From: Anaerolineae bacterium
Lineage (GTDB): Bacteria; Chloroflexota; Anaerolineae; B4-G1
NCBI GenBank assembly: GCA_030612585.1
Contig: JAUWNP010000040.1
Coordinates: 1-28,094, forward strand
DNA: 28,094 bases
Direction of reading: 5' to 3'
Shown here: in pieces, positions 7,472 to 16,501 of the stretch
Position numbering within the stretch: the first letter of the stretch is position 1
Layout of the letters: every line of letters begins with the position of its first letter
Position numbers and translations under genes: made by a program
The notes under the pieces: generated by a model
What the model was told of the DNA's origin: nothing
The model's input: the letters and a program-made list of their open reading frames with translations, nothing else
Databases searched by the model: none

Positions 7472-7636
7472 CTACTCCTCCGGCACGGGCGCTGTGGGAC
7501 TGACGCGGTGGATCTTCGCGATCAAGCGCTGGCGCTCAGCAGGGCTGGTCGCCTCCTCCAACCGCCCACGCAGATAGCGCAACTTCCGCTTGCGGATCTG
7601 CTTTCGGGCTCGTTTTCGATCTCTATTCGTTCGCAT
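7472..7636 (-). CDS. Small highly basic protein of unknown function
   Basis: The ATG at 7636 follows GGAGGAGGTA and opens a 54-residue protein. The first half is very Arg/Lys-rich (starting MRTNRDRKRARKQIRKRKLR) and is followed by an amphipathic YLRGRLEEATSPAERQRLIAKI helix. It ends with a Pro-rich tail and TAG at 7472. Charge and size suggest binding to RNA, ribosome or DNA, but no family is firmly recognised. It lies between asnS and the dehydrogenase operon on the same strand. The strong ribosome site and protein-like composition make it more likely real than not. Confidence 0.6.
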   Translation of the reverse strand: MRTNRDRKRARKQIRKRKLRYLRGRLEEATSPAERQRLIAKIHRVSPTAPVPEE

Positions 7637-7662
7637 TACCTCCTCCTCGTTTTCTTATTCAG

Positions 7663-7725
7663 GCTCATTGTTCATTGTTCATTGTTCATTGTTCATTGGT
7701 CATTGGTCATTGGTCATTGGTCATT
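7663..7725. repeat. Nine-unit heptamer tandem array after asnS
   Basis: Nine adjacent 7-bp units occur: one GCTCATT, four GTTCATT and four GGTCATT (AATGANC on the minus strand). The array starts one base after the asnS stop and ends 26 nt before the small basic gene. Units fall in two homogeneous blocks, as expected from slippage or unequal exchange. There are no spacers, so it is not a CRISPR array. Confidence 0.9.
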
Positions 7726-7726
7726 T

Positions 7727-9064
7727 CTACGGATATACGCGCTTCAGCATACGCGGGAACGGGATCGTCCCCCGCACATGCTCCAGGCCACAGATCCAGG
7801 TCACGGTGCGCTCGATCCCCAGTCCAAAGCCGGAGTGGGGAACCGAGCCGTATTGCCGCAGGTCAATGTACCACTCGAACGCTTCGCGGGTCAGGTTCCA
7901 ATCTCTAAGCCGCTCAAGCAACAGATCGGGGTCGGAGATACGCTCCGAACCGCCGATGATCTCCCCATACCCCTCCGGGGCCAGCAGGTCTGCGCTCTTG
8001 GAGACCTCTGGCCGGCCCGGCCAGGGTTCCATATAAAATGCCTTGGCATAAGTCGGATAGCCGTAGACGAAGACAGGTCTCTCGAAGCGTTTGGTCAGTT
8101 CCGTCTCGTGCGGCGAACCGAGGTCGTCCCCCCACTCGATCTCCAGGAAACCCTTGAGTTCCTCGTCGTCTGTTTCCTTCCGGATCTCCGCCAGTATCTC
8201 CAGCGCCTCGTCGTAGGAGATGCGGGGGAAGGGCGGCACCACCTGCTCCAGGTGGCTGACGTCCCGTCCCAGCAGGACCAGTTCCTGCGCCCGTTCGCGC
8301 AGGCAGGCCTGGACAATGTAGGAGATGAACTGCTCTTCAATCTCCATCAACTGATCGAGGTCGCAGAAGGCGGCCTCCGGTTCGACCATCCAGAACTCGG
8401 TCAGGTGGCGGCGGGTCTTGGACTTCTCGGCGCGGAAGGTGGGACCGAAGCAGTAGACGCGGCCAAAGGCGTAGATATCCGCCTCGTTGTAGAGTTGGCC
8501 CGACTGGGCCAGGTAGGCCGGCTCGCCGAAGTAATCGGTCTCGAAAAGGGTACTCGTGCCCTCGCAGGCGGCTGGGGTCAAGATAGGCGTGTCCATATTG
8601 ACGAAGCCGTGATCGTCGAGCCAATCGCGGATGGCGCGGATGACGGTAGCCCGCACCCGCAGCACGGCCCACTGCCGCTGCGAGCGGATCCACAAGTGGC
8701 GGTGGTCCATCAGGAACTCGACCCCGTGCTCCTTCGGCTGAAGGGGGTAGTCCTGGGCCACCTGGAGCACGTGCAGGCCGGTGACGCCTAGTTCGTAGCC
8801 GCCGGGGATGCCGGGGGCGCGGTCGTCCTGGCGGATAGTACCGGTGACGACGAAGGATGACTCCTGGGTCAGGCTCTGGGCGGCCTCGAAGACCTCCGGG
8901 CTGACCTCCTTCTTGAAGACGATGCACTGGGCAAAGCCGGTGCCATCCCGCACCTGGAGGAACTGGAGTCTCCCCTTGTCGGTGCGGTTGTAGAGCCATC
9001 CCTGGAGCGTGACTTCCTTCCCCACGTGCTGAGCGATGTCCTGGATGCGGATTATCTTGGGCAT
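7727..9064 (-). CDS. asnS: Asparaginyl-tRNA synthetase
   Basis: This 445-residue class IIb synthetase charges tRNA-Asn. The N-terminal OB-fold anticodon-binding domain (about 1-115) contains [20 protein letters not shown]. The catalytic domain has the Asn-type [14 protein letters not shown] and [12 protein letters not shown], motif 2 with [20 protein letters not shown], and motif 3 [18 protein letters not shown] ending in IPFPRM. These AsnRS features favour asparagine over aspartate. I chose the ATG at 9064 ([10 protein letters not shown]), with AGGAGGG about 11 nt upstream; an in-frame GTG at 9109 would add 15 unconserved residues. Its own promoter is predicted at 9211-9239. A heptamer array starts right after the stop. 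Confidence 0.94.
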   Translation of the reverse strand: MPKIIRIQDIAQHVGKEVTLQGWLYNRTDKGRLQFLQVRDGTGFAQCIVFKKEVSPEVFEAAQSLTQESSFVVTGTIRQDDRAPGIPGGYELGVTGLHVLQVAQDYPLQPKEHGVEFLMDHRHLWIRSQRQWAVLRVRATVIRAIRDWLDDHGFVNMDTPILTPAACEGTSTLFETDYFGEPAYLAQSGQLYNEADIYAFGRVYCFGPTFRAEKSKTRRHLTEFWMVEPEAAFCDLDQLMEIEEQFISYIVQACLRERAQELVLLGRDVSHLEQVVPPFPRISYDEALEILAEIRKETDDEELKGFLEIEWGDDLGSPHETELTKRFERPVFVYGYPTYAKAFYMEPWPGRPEVSKSADLLAPEGYGEIIGGSERISDPDLLLERLRDWNLTREAFEWYIDLRQYGSVPHSGFGLGIERTVTWICGLEHVRGTIPFPRMLKRVYP

Positions 9065-9110
9065 AGTGTATTCTACCCTCCTGGTGCTTGGGGCGAGGCG
9101 AGTTTCCACT

Positions 9111-9179
9111 TTATGTCGGCCGGCAATGCGCGCAGTTCACGACGAGTGATGTCCTCCCGGCGAGTGCTTCCTCAGACAT
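9111..9179 (-). CDS. Possible 22-codon leader ORF before asnS
   Basis: TAGGAGAG precedes an ATG at 9179 that opens [20 protein letters not shown] and stops at 9111. A second overlapping frame, read as [19 protein letters not shown] and ending 17 nt before asnS, looks more protein-like but has no start of its own. One frameshift would join the two. It is either a small leader peptide, a frameshifted small gene, or nothing. No T-box motif was seen. Confidence 0.3.
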   Translation of the reverse strand: MSEEALAGRTSLVVNCAHCRPT

Positions 9180-9210
9180 TGTGTTTCTCTCCTACGTGTT
9201 CTTTTGCTGT

Positions 9211-9239
9211 AGTATACTCCCATATCCATTGTCGGGCAA
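9211..9239 (-). promoter_or_regulatory. Predicted promoter for asnS
   Basis: On the minus strand TTGCCC (9239-9234) and TATACT (9216-9211) are 17 bp apart. The expected start near 9204 gives a leader of about 140 nt ahead of asnS. It lies just past the end of the YfhO-Wzx gene, which isolates asnS from that operon. Confidence 0.6.
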
Positions 9240-9291
9240 GGCAGGGCGGCGAGGAAACAGGAAGTAAGAGGCAGCATGCAAGGTACAAATG

Positions 9292-12200
9292 CTAGACCGG
9301 CACCATCTTACGCAGCGGCGCCGGCAGCAGCGGCGCTAGTGTCGCCCACTCCTCCGGGGTGAGGACGCGCAGGAAAACCAGCGAGGCCAGGTAGACGGCG
9401 GGACCGGCCAGGAGTGCCAGCGGGCGGCTGTAAGCCGCCACTGCCCAGGTCGCCGCTCCCATCGCCAGCCCGGCTAGCACAGGCCGGCCCAGCGTCCGCA
9501 CCCAGCCCACCGGTCCCAGGTGGCGGCGCAGGTCGGCGTAGAACAGCAGCACCAACAGCAACTCCCCGCCAATGATGATCCACGCGGATGCGATGTAACT
9601 GAACGTCCGCACGAAAAGCAAATTCGCCACTATGGTGAAGACAACGCGCGCGCCGGAGGCCAGGAGCACGTACCGCTGGCGGTTGAGGGCGATGAGCACG
9701 TAATTGGTCAGGCTGTTGATCCAGCCGAAGAGGATAGACCAAACCAACAATCGCAGAATGACCGCGCCGTAGGGCAGGAACGCTCCTCCGCCAAGCAAAC
9801 TCACCAGCACCGTTGCCAGCAGCGTGACGAGCACGGCCACCGGCAGCGCAACCAGCGTCAGTAACTTGACCGACAACCGGTACGACCGCTGCAGCCCGGC
9901 CCGGTCCTGAGCAGCCTGGCGCGACATCACTGGGAAGACAGCGAAGGTGAAAACAGCAGGAATGATATTGAGCGCGTCCACCCACTTGCGCGCAGCGCCG
10001 TACCAGCCCACCACTTCGTCGCCCTGCGATTGCTGTAGGAGCACCCCGTTGACGCCAGTGAAGAGCGCCTGCAACAGCAGCGAGACCATCAGCGGCCAAC
10101 TTTCGGCCAACATCGTGCGCTGCAAGCGCCACACAATGCGACCCTCCGCGCGCGGCAGATCGGCCCAAATCAGCCGCCGCGCCAGCAGCGCCAGAATCGC
10201 CAGCGTCGCCACATTGGTCAGAATAGAGGCCCCCGCCAGCCCGACGATGCCTATCCCGCCTACCAGCACCGGCACCCAGAGCATGACCTTGACGATGGTG
10301 GTCACGGTTTGGATGGCAGCGGGGTACTCGTGTTTCTCGCAGGCACGGAAGAGCGCCGCCAGGCCGTTGGCTACACTGCCCGGCAGCAGCCCGACGTAGA
10401 GCAGCACAACCGCCCACACCGTCTCAGTCGCCAGCGGCTCGCCCAACGCCTGCCGCCCGGCCAGAAAACCTCCCAGTGCCGGTACCACCGCCACGACGAG
10501 CAACAGACGCAATAACATCGTATTGACAAATATCTGCCGCGCGCGGTCACGGTCACGGGCTACCTCGCGTATGAGGTACATATCCAGACCGAAGTTGGCG
10601 ATGATGTCGAACCAGAGATATATATAGATCGCCGTGTCGAAGCGACCGGTGCCCGTCGGCCCCAGGATGCGGGCCGTCAGCGCGGCGAGGGCCAGGTCAA
10701 TGGCCCGGTTGAAGAGGTTGATGATGATGGGAGCGATGGAGTTCTTCGCCACCCGCCGGACGGTGCTTGCGTCGTCCTCCTCACGGTAGAAGAAGCGCCA
10801 CAGGTAGAGCCCTGTCAGGAAGAGCACCATCATCCCGGCGATGAAACTGATGAACGCGCCCACTTTCACGCTGTCGGGGCTGTACTTGAAGCGCACTGCC
10901 CATGCGCCTGGCTTTTCCAGCAGCACGCCGCGGAAAGTGCCGTTTACGCGGTAAATGAGGACTTGCTCCTCAGCGTCTTCACCGCTCCCTTGCGGCCGCA
11001 CGAATGCCTTCCAGCCGGGGAAGTAGGAGTCGGTCAACACCAGCCATTCGGCTCCGTCAGTCTGCACATCAACTTTGACCTCGTTGATGGTATAGCGGGT
11101 CACATTTTGAGCCGTGGCGGTCCCTGGCTGCGGCGCATAGAAGTCCAACGGGTACATGCCAGGATCGAGAATGACATAGTTGCGAGGGTCGTGATCCTGT
11201 ACCACGCTCGCTAGATCGTCCGGCTCCATCGCCGCCAGGAGTGGCAACGTGTAGGCCCGCGGCATCACGGCCAGGTTCTCGTAGACCCGCACCGCATCAT
11301 CTTGATACACCAGTTGATATTTGGGATTTGGAATCTCCACCTCGGTGATGACGTACTTGACGTTGAGCAGGTCGGTGAGCGGGCTGTCGAGGCTCGACCA
11401 TTCGCTGAAGGGGGCGATGCGGTTAACCAGGAGTTTGTCTTGCGCCTCGATGAGTGCCATGTAGTCGGCGTATTGGCGGGAAAAGAGCGAGTCGTAGCCC
11501 GCGACATACTGGAGGCCATAGAACATCCCCACGTTGGCGTTCATCGTCTTGGTGGTGCCCGGTGGGGTGAAGGTGGCGCAGCGCCACAGGGAAGTATCCT
11601 GCTGCAGAAACTCGACCACCGGCGGGGTGTAGTCGAGCAACGCCGGGTCCACGGCCGGGTTGAAGCCCGCGCCGAAGGTGACGAAGTCCAGCACCAGCAA
11701 CCCGACCACCAGGAATTCCCACACAGGTCTGCCCTGAGCGACGTCCTGAGCCTGTCGAAGGGCGCGGTCGAAGGGCCGGCGGCGGACAAAGATCGGGCAG
11801 CGGCTCACGCGCAAGACGATGCCGGTCCCCGTTAGCAGTAGCCCAAAGAGCGCCACCCACTTGAACTCGTAGGAGTAGAAAGCGCGATGGTCGGAGAAGG
11901 CAGTGGGAGCCAGCGCCAACGACTGGAACACTCGCTCTACCAGCGGCTCAATCCGGGTGAAGAAGACCCGGCTGAGAGCCAATCCCGCCATCGTGACCAC
12001 TCCGCCCCAGAAGGCCAGCGCGGCGAGAAGTGTCTCCAGGGAGAAGGGGGCGTTGAGCAGGAGAATATTAGAGATTAGAGATTGGAGATTGGAGATTGGA
12101 GAGGATATTGTAGATTGGAGATTGCGCCTTTGCTCCCCTGCCCCCCTTACCTTGTCACCTTGTCTCCTTGTCTCCTTGTCTCCCCTGCTCCTCTGCAGCG

Positions 12201-13578
12201 CCTCAATTCCAAAGCCGGCCAGGATGGCGACCGAGAGCGTGAGCGGGAAAACCCAGCGGAAGGGGGAATGGGATTGCTTGAGCAACGGCAGCGTGTACAC
12301 GAGGGCATAGAGCGGCGTGCCGAAGATGCAACCGAGGGAGAAGAGAGACAGCAAGGTAAAGAATGGGATGTGGGGATGGCGGAACCAACCAACCAACCAA
12401 CTAACCACCTTGTTCGTTCGTTGGTTGGTTAGCACCGCGATGGCCGCCAGGAACAGCGGCAGCAGGCCCAGGTAAGCCCCGCCCTCGACGTAGTTCTTGA
12501 CGCCCCAGTAAATGTACTGCCCGTCGGGGAACGTCCGCGCGGGAGTCCATTGCCAGGTAAAAAGGTCAAAGTAACCGTGGTGAGCCGGGTTGCCGAAGAA
12601 GTTAGGGACGCCAAAAGCGATCAGACGCCGCGGGGGGTAGGCCCAACCCAGCACTTGCTCAAGACTCGCCGCCGCCTCCCCTCCACGGAAACTCCCGGCG
12701 ACCACCTCGTAGAGCGGCACAAACTGCACCGCCCCCAGCGCCAGGCCCAGGGCGAGCATCACCGCCAGCCACAGGGCCGGGCGACGGCAGCCAACCAGCC
12801 AACCAACTAACCATCTTTTGTTAGTTGGTGTGTTAGTTGGTTGGTTTATGAGTCGCCACAGCGCATAGGCCCCGGTGATCAGCAAGACAAAATAGGTGTT
12901 CTCGGCATGACCGGCCAGCATCTGGCAGCCCAGGCCTAGCGCGCCCAGGAGTGCCCAGGGCAGCGTCGCTGGCCGCCGCCCTAGCGCCGGTCGTTGTTGT
13001 ATGATCAGTTCGACCATCGCCAGGATGAACGGCAGCCACGACGCAGCGGCGATGATCATCGGGTGCGGGACCGACGATACGACCATGAAGCCACTGAGTT
13101 GGAAAGTGATCCCGGCGATCAATCCACCCAGCCTTCGGATTCCCAACACGCGGGCGAACAGATACGCAAAGACTCCGGCCAGCCCCAGTTGCAGCCAGGC
13201 GAACACGCCGTAGGCTCGCCACAGTGGGAGGACGTAAAAAATGAGACTCAGAGGATAAAGCGCTGAGTGCTGCCCATTGGCCAGGAAAGGGTGACCGGCG
13301 AAGATGTAAGGATCCCAGAGTGGCAACTCCCCGTTGTGGATTGCATCGACCAGGAACTGCTTCCAGGCGTAGTTCTGCAGAATCAGATCGGAGACCAGGT
13401 GGTTTTGGGGAAAGGTTACTCCTATGTCAGTGGCTGCCGCCTGGTACGGTTCGAACGAAAAGAGGTTGTCGGCCGGCAGCAGCGTCTTCGGCCCCAGGGC
13501 CACCGGTGCAAACAGAAGCAGGGGCAACAAGAGCAGCAGGATGAGAATGCCCAAATCAGGCAGTGCTTTGCGGATCAT
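9292..13578 (-). CDS. YfhO-type membrane protein fused to Wzx-type flippase
   Basis: This 1428-residue membrane protein has two parts. Residues 1 to about 930 are YfhO-like (GT-C-type envelope glycosylation family): many membrane helices with the early [10 protein letters not shown] and [19 protein letters not shown], then a large extracytoplasmic region and a closing helix near 905-925. From about residue 938 ([10 protein letters not shown]) a complete Wzx/MATE-like flippase follows with about 12-14 helices; it normally moves lipid-linked glycans across the membrane. The ATG at 13578 overlaps the stop of the GT2 gene as ATGA, so it is preferred over an in-frame start 18 codons upstream. Four in-frame repeat insertions occur at about residues 244-264, 382-399, 462-506 and 602-616, all in the YfhO half. 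Together with the GT2 it probably builds and exports a cell-surface glycan. No stop separates the halves. Confidence 0.85.
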   Translation of the reverse strand: MIRKALPDLGILILLLLLPLLLFAPVALGPKTLLPADNLFSFEPYQAAATDIGVTFPQNHLVSDLILQNYAWKQFLVDAIHNGELPLWDPYIFAGHPFLANGQHSALYPLSLIFYVLPLWRAYGVFAWLQLGLAGVFAYLFARVLGIRRLGGLIAGITFQLSGFMVVSSVPHPMIIAAASWLPFILAMVELIIQQRPALGRRPATLPWALLGALGLGCQMLAGHAENTYFVLLITGAYALWRLINQPTNTPTNKRWLVGWLVGCRRPALWLAVMLALGLALGAVQFVPLYEVVAGSFRGGEAAASLEQVLGWAYPPRRLIAFGVPNFFGNPAHHGYFDLFTWQWTPARTFPDGQYIYWGVKNYVEGGAYLGLLPLFLAAIAVLTNQRTNKVVSWLVGWFRHPHIPFFTLLSLFSLGCIFGTPLYALVYTLPLLKQSHSPFRWVFPLTLSVAILAGFGIEALQRSRGDKETRRQGDKVRGAGEQRRNLQSTISSPISNLQSLISNILLLNAPFSLETLLAALAFWGGVVTMAGLALSRVFFTRIEPLVERVFQSLALAPTAFSDHRAFYSYEFKWVALFGLLLTGTGIVLRVSRCPIFVRRRPFDRALRQAQDVAQGRPVWEFLVVGLLVLDFVTFGAGFNPAVDPALLDYTPPVVEFLQQDTSLWRCATFTPPGTTKTMNANVGMFYGLQYVAGYDSLFSRQYADYMALIEAQDKLLVNRIAPFSEWSSLDSPLTDLLNVKYVITEVEIPNPKYQLVYQDDAVRVYENLAVMPRAYTLPLLAAMEPDDLASVVQDHDPRNYVILDPGMYPLDFYAPQPGTATAQNVTRYTINEVKVDVQTDGAEWLVLTDSYFPGWKAFVRPQGSGEDAEEQVLIYRVNGTFRGVLLEKPGAWAVRFKYSPDSVKVGAFISFIAGMMVLFLTGLYLWRFFYREEDDASTVRRVAKNSIAPIIINLFNRAIDLALAALTARILGPTGTGRFDTAIYIYLWFDIIANFGLDMYLIREVARDRDRARQIFVNTMLLRLLLVVAVVPALGGFLAGRQALGEPLATETVWAVVLLYVGLLPGSVANGLAALFRACEKHEYPAAIQTVTTIVKVMLWVPVLVGGIGIVGLAGASILTNVATLAILALLARRLIWADLPRAEGRIVWRLQRTMLAESWPLMVSLLLQALFTGVNGVLLQQSQGDEVVGWYGAARKWVDALNIIPAVFTFAVFPVMSRQAAQDRAGLQRSYRLSVKLLTLVALPVAVLVTLLATVLVSLLGGGAFLPYGAVILRLLVWSILFGWINSLTNYVLIALNRQRYVLLASGARVVFTIVANLLFVRTFSYIASAWIIIGGELLLVLLFYADLRRHLGPVGWVRTLGRPVLAGLAMGAATWAVAAYSRPLALLAGPAVYLASLVFLRVLTPEEWATLAPLLPAPLRKMVPV
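11732..11775. repeat. In-frame CAGGCTCAGGACG-type repeat in the YfhO domain
   Basis: The stretch has two copies of TCGAAGGG and a CTGAGC core and encodes [15 protein letters not shown] at about residues 602-616. The core ACAGGCTCA(A/G)GACG recurs in the hairpin at 25003-25049. Peptides of the type PFDRLRQAQ are known translations of a common dispersed bacterial repeat. It inserts in frame in an extracytoplasmic region. Confidence 0.65.
12071..12124. repeat. GAGATTG heptamer array inside the YfhO domain
   Basis: Units of GAGATTA or GAGATTG (12071-12098, then 12118-12124 after a degenerate stretch) repeat with a 7-bp period. On the coding strand they give the [22 protein letters not shown] segment of the protein. 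As the period is not a multiple of three, a full three-unit step is needed to keep the frame, and here the frame is intact. Confidence 0.75.
12151..12182. repeat. CTTGTCTC octamer array inside the YfhO domain
   Basis: Four 8-bp units (one CTTGTCAC, three CTTGTCTC) encode the [11 protein letters not shown] segment on the minus strand. It adjoins the heptamer array 27 bp away, so two unrelated tandem repeats form one low-complexity loop of about 45 residues between membrane helices. Confidence 0.75.
12383..12430. repeat. AACC/GGTT tetramer palindrome (copy 1) in the YfhO domain
   Basis: Runs of AACC on the left and GGTT on the right form a hairpin-capable repeat, with the right arm GTTGGTTGGTT at 12420-12430. 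It encodes [16 protein letters not shown] at about residues 382-399. A second copy lies at 12791-12847. Confidence 0.7.
12791..12847. repeat. AACC/GGTT tetramer palindrome (copy 2) in the YfhO domain
   Basis: The perfect 11-bp arms AACCAACTAAC (12801-12811) and GTTAGTTGGTT (12832-12842) lie within a longer tetramer-based repeat. It encodes [20 protein letters not shown] at about residues 244-264. It resembles copy 1 in sequence, symmetry and translation. Confidence 0.7.
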
Positions 13579-14318
13579 ACGGTCAACCGGTCGCCAGGTC
13601 GCAGGTGGCGATGGCGCCAGCGCACCTCCCACGCTCGCAGCGCCGCTTCGATCTTGACCGGCATCGTCATCTTGGACTGGCCGACACGCCGGTCCTCGAA
13701 GTAGATAGGGATCTCCAACACGCGGTAGCCCAGTCGTTCGGTCACGTAAGCCATCTCGACCTGGAAGACGTAGCCCTGCGAGCGGATACGGCTCAGGTCA
13801 ATGCCGCGCAGTGTCTCCGCCCGCCAGCACTTGAAGCCGGCGGTAACGTCCTGGACATCGCATCCCAGGATCAGCCGGGTGTAGACACTGTTGGCCCACC
13901 AGGAGAGCAGCCAACGGCCCCAGCCCCAGTGCTCGTCTGTCTTACCGCCCTGAACGTAGCGGGAACCGACGACCACGTCGTAGTCCTGGATGTGCTCCAG
14001 AAACCGTGGGATGTACCTGGGAGAATGGGAGAAGTCGCAGTCCATCTGGACGATGGCGTCGGCGCCGTGCTCCAGAGCCCAGTGGAATCCATCCACATAG
14101 GCCCTGCCCAGACCACGAGGGCCTGCGCGGCGCAACACGTGCAACCGACCTGGGTGTTGAGTGGCTAGTTCGTCGGCGATGTGACCGGTGCCATCGGGCG
14201 ACTCGTCATCAACGATCAGGATACTCAGGGTAGGGATGCCCAGGCCCAATAGCGCCTCGGTCATAGGCCTGACGTTTTCGGCCTCATTGTAGGTGGGGAT
14301 AACGACGGTCGGTTTCAC
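13575..14318 (-). CDS. GT2 polyprenol-phosphate mannose/glucose synthase-like
   Basis: This 247-residue family 2 glycosyltransferase resembles dolichol/polyprenol monophosphomannose synthase. It would transfer a sugar from a nucleotide donor to polyprenyl phosphate at the inner membrane face. Motifs are [13 protein letters not shown] at the N-terminus, VDDESPDGT, the metal-binding DCD in [18 protein letters not shown] and GQSKMT. No C-terminal membrane extension is present, as in soluble Ppm1-type enzymes. I prefer the GTG at 14318 ([10 protein letters not shown]) with AGGTAGGG upstream; an in-frame GTG at 14357 would add 13 residues. The stop overlaps the next start as ATGA, so this enzyme and the YfhO-Wzx protein are coupled. 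The lipid-linked sugar made here is a plausible donor for the GT-C-like YfhO half (inferred). Confidence 0.88.
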   Translation of the reverse strand: MKPTVVIPTYNEAENVRPMTEALLGLGIPTLSILIVDDESPDGTGHIADELATQHPGRLHVLRRAGPRGLGRAYVDGFHWALEHGADAIVQMDCDFSHSPRYIPRFLEHIQDYDVVVGSRYVQGGKTDEHWGWGRWLLSWWANSVYTRLILGCDVQDVTAGFKCWRAETLRGIDLSRIRSQGYVFQVEMAYVTERLGYRVLEIPIYFEDRRVGQSKMTMPVKIEAALRAWEVRWRHRHLRPGDRLTV

Positions 14319-14386
14319 GGATGTCCCTACCTGTAGAAAGAGGCCATTATCAGACACAGAACCTGAGTGGGCTATACTCTATGCGC

Positions 14387-15256
14387 CTAATCTGCGCGTT
14401 GAGTCTTAATGATGGCTCGCCTCAAGTCTTCCAGGCTGGAAAATGGGCGCGCCGATGGCCTGAGCACGCCTATTGTGACATCCAGGTGAGGCAATCTTGC
14501 GTCGGAGCCCGCTTCTCCGGCCTCCCAGTTCGCATGGGGATAGAAAAAGGCCATCGCTTCGTCCAGCCGTACCGTGAGGGCCTGCTGTATTTGCCTCACC
14601 TTGGCTGGCGCGATCACGGCGAAGAAGTTGGCCTCGTCCAGGTGGCCCACAAATGCATCGGGATCGTGACTCTCGTTCACAACGCGGCTCAGTATAAGCG
14701 CCACGGCACGTACCACATCGTCCCGTGCCACAAAGCCGTAGGTTTCGGCGAATTTTCTCAAGCCCCGCAATCCAACCGAGAGCACTGCCCAATCGGAGCA
14801 GGTTAGCAGTTCATGCAGACGCTCACTAGACAGTGACGCGGCCGACAGACCGGTGATAGGATGAGAGAGTCGCCCCATGCTGGAACGGCGCAGCACGTTG
14901 CGTACCCTCAAGCGCAGTTCCTGGATGTCGAATGGCTTGGTGATGTAGTCCACAGCACCTAGTTCCAATCCCATTAATCTATCCCCGCGCTCGTGCATCT
15001 CAGTGAGGAAGATGATCGGGATGTGTTGGGTGCGCCGATGAGTACGTAGGCGGCGACACACTTCGTAGCCATCAATGTCTGGCAGACGGATGTCCAATAT
15101 GACGAGGTCAGGAATGGTCTTCTCTGCGAAGGCCAAAGCGTCTTTGCCCCGACCCACCGAAGTGGCCTCGTAGCCCTGCGCCTTGAAGTACGAGGTCAGC
15201 ATCTCAGCCGTGCTTGCCTGGTCGTCTACTACAAGGATATGAGGAACCTCTGCCAC
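14387..15256 (-). CDS. Response regulator with degenerate GGDEF-like output domain
   Basis: The protein has 289 residues. A receiver domain (about 4-120) has the acidic pair DD at 11-12, the phosphorylated Asp55 in LVILDIRLPD, the switch threonine in IIFLTE and the lysine of YITKPFD. After HPITGLSA comes a nucleotide-cyclase-like region in which GGDEF is replaced by GHLDEANFF, so diguanylate cyclase activity is unlikely. The GTG at 15256 (MAEVPHILVVDD) has GGGGTGA upstream; a GTG at 15277 is an alternative. It follows the V4R gene by 51 nt in the Roadblock-V4R-response regulator cluster. No kinase is encoded nearby, so the phosphodonor is elsewhere. Confidence 0.87.
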   Translation of the reverse strand: MAEVPHILVVDDQASTAEMLTSYFKAQGYEATSVGRGKDALAFAEKTIPDLVILDIRLPDIDGYEVCRRLRTHRRTQHIPIIFLTEMHERGDRLMGLELGAVDYITKPFDIQELRLRVRNVLRRSSMGRLSHPITGLSAASLSSERLHELLTCSDWAVLSVGLRGLRKFAETYGFVARDDVVRAVALILSRVVNESHDPDAFVGHLDEANFFAVIAPAKVRQIQQALTVRLDEAMAFFYPHANWEAGEAGSDARLPHLDVTIGVLRPSARPFSSLEDLRRAIIKTQRAD

Positions 15257-15307
15257 GCTTTCACCCCCCAGCCTCACGTGTACGAACGATGGCCCTGTTC
15301 AACAGGC

Positions 15308-15940
15308 CTAGTCGATCGGCTCCTTGTAGATAGCATACGTGCAGGTTGGCTGGCCCATGGCCACACATTCGATCTCCTCCACTCGGAACTTGTGCCCACT
15401 GCTGAGCCAGTGTAAACCTTCTTCTAATAGCCCTTTTCCTGCGAAGCAGATTGGTCGGTCAGCCTTGCGGCCCCAGCAGACCGGGCATGGGTTCATAATG
15501 TAAGCATAGTAGTCACCACGGTCCTCGACAGTGCTCTTCTGGTCGCTGAACTGGGTGAAGACCTTCGCCATGGCTGGGATCCCGGCCTTGAGTTTGGCTC
15601 TCAGTGGCAGCACTCTGAAAGCGAGGTCGCTGGCACCGGCAAGCGCGCCAAAGCCCTGCAACCCACGGGCGAAGGAAGCCCGTCCGGCCCGCAGTTCCAA
15701 CCCGCGCCCCCCACGCGGCCCATATATCTCCTCCAAAGCCCCATTCAGAGCCGAGTAATCCGCAAAGTCGAACCCTTTTTTCAGGTCAGCGGGCGGGTAG
15801 TTGTCAATCAGGTGCGCAAGGCCGGCCAGTCGCAGCACTGCGGTCAGCCCGTTCCTGCCCATGATTTCTTCCATCGCTTCGATGTAGATACGGGCAACAC
15901 GATTCGGATAGTAATAACCGCTAGACTCGATCCGGGGCAC
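15308..15940 (-). CDS. V4R-domain protein
   Basis: This 210-residue protein ends in the V4R (4-vinyl reductase) domain, a small-molecule-binding fold found in bacteriochlorophyll and signalling proteins. The typical C-terminal segment EIECVAMGQPTCTYAIY is clear. Several cysteines cluster near the C-terminal third (NPCPVCWG, PICFAG, ECVAM, PTCTY) and could bind a metal. The N-terminal part (YYYPNRVARIYIEAMEEIMG) matches the helical lead-in seen in stand-alone V4R proteins. The GTG at 15940 has AAGGAGGG about 6 nt upstream. It lies 29 nt after the Roadblock gene and before the response regulator, so it is probably a sensor or effector of that module. The ligand is unknown. Confidence 0.8.
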   Translation of the reverse strand: MPRIESSGYYYPNRVARIYIEAMEEIMGRNGLTAVLRLAGLAHLIDNYPPADLKKGFDFADYSALNGALEEIYGPRGGRGLELRAGRASFARGLQGFGALAGASDLAFRVLPLRAKLKAGIPAMAKVFTQFSDQKSTVEDRGDYYAYIMNPCPVCWGRKADRPICFAGKGLLEEGLHWLSSGHKFRVEEIECVAMGQPTCTYAIYKEPID

Positions 15941-15969
15941 TTTCTGCCCTCCTTCCGACGTTTCGTCTG

Positions 15970-16350
15970 CTAGACTTCCAGGATGGCCGCCAGCGATTCG
16001 GATGCGCGGCGCATATCCAGGAAGAGCAAGCCCAGTTTGGTCTGCTGGCGGGCCAGCACAGTCAGGACAGCCTCCTCGCCAACAGCGCGGAGAACGACGT
16101 AACCGTTCTTTCCCTTCACGTATACCTCATCCAACACGCCGCGCCCTAATTCGCCAGCAATGCGTTCACCCAGGGAGAGCATCGCGGCGGACATCGCGGC
16201 GACGCGATCTTCCTCGACGGTTGCCGGGAGAGAGGAGGCTATCGTAAGCCCGTCTACACTCACGATGACTGCAGCCTCGACGTCCAGCGTGCTCATCTGC
16301 AACTCCTGCAATCGTCTCACCAGGCGTTCGGTGCGTGATCCCTCTGCCAT
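15970..16350 (-). CDS. Roadblock/LC7-domain protein (MglB-like)
   Basis: This 126-residue single-domain protein belongs to the Roadblock/LC7 superfamily, whose members bind small GTPases or act as dimeric scaffolds. Diagnostic stretches are VEAAVIVSVDGLTIASSLP at about 26-44, AAMSAAMLSLGERIAGELG and the C-terminal VLTVLARQQTKLGLLFLDMR. The ATG at 16350 follows GGAGGTAACA; an in-frame start at 16428 would read through the promoter region. It heads the Roadblock-V4R-response regulator operon. No MglA-type GTPase is present in the window, so its partner is elsewhere or it works with the V4R protein. Confidence 0.9.
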   Translation of the reverse strand: MAEGSRTERLVRRLQELQMSTLDVEAAVIVSVDGLTIASSLPATVEEDRVAAMSAAMLSLGERIAGELGRGVLDEVYVKGKNGYVVLRAVGEEAVLTVLARQQTKLGLLFLDMRRASESLAAILEV

Positions 16351-16407
16351 TGTTACCTCCTTGACGTTTGCCCTTAACGCTGAGGTCCTTCTACCTACAC
16401 ACACGTG

Positions 16408-16436
16408 AGAGTACCATACATAGTGCACATTGTCAA
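16408..16436 (-). promoter_or_regulatory. Promoter of the Roadblock-V4R-regulator operon
   Basis: The minus strand has TTGACA (16436-16431), a 17-bp spacer and TACTCT (16413-16408), with TGG before the -10 (extended -10 type). Start would be near 16401, about 50 nt before the Roadblock ATG. Confidence 0.7.
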
Positions 16437-16501
16437 GCGCCTGTCATCTCCGAGTTCTTATAAGCCTCCTATCCAGGTTCACTCGAGTAACGCGGGGTGG
16501 G

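Noticed and set aside
7663..7725. CRISPR array
   Set aside because: Units are 7 bp and contiguous with no spacers; no cas genes nearby.
7508..8791. Long plus-strand open frame opposite asnS
   Set aside because: It reads through the heptamer array and the antisense of a clear synthetase.
9065..9210. T-box leader for asnS
   Set aside because: No TGGNACCGCG-type motif or specifier structure was seen.
10700..10752. Separate start for the flippase gene (GTG at 10752)
   Set aside because: No stop before it and GAGGAGG is about 20 nt away, too far for normal initiation; treated as one fused gene.
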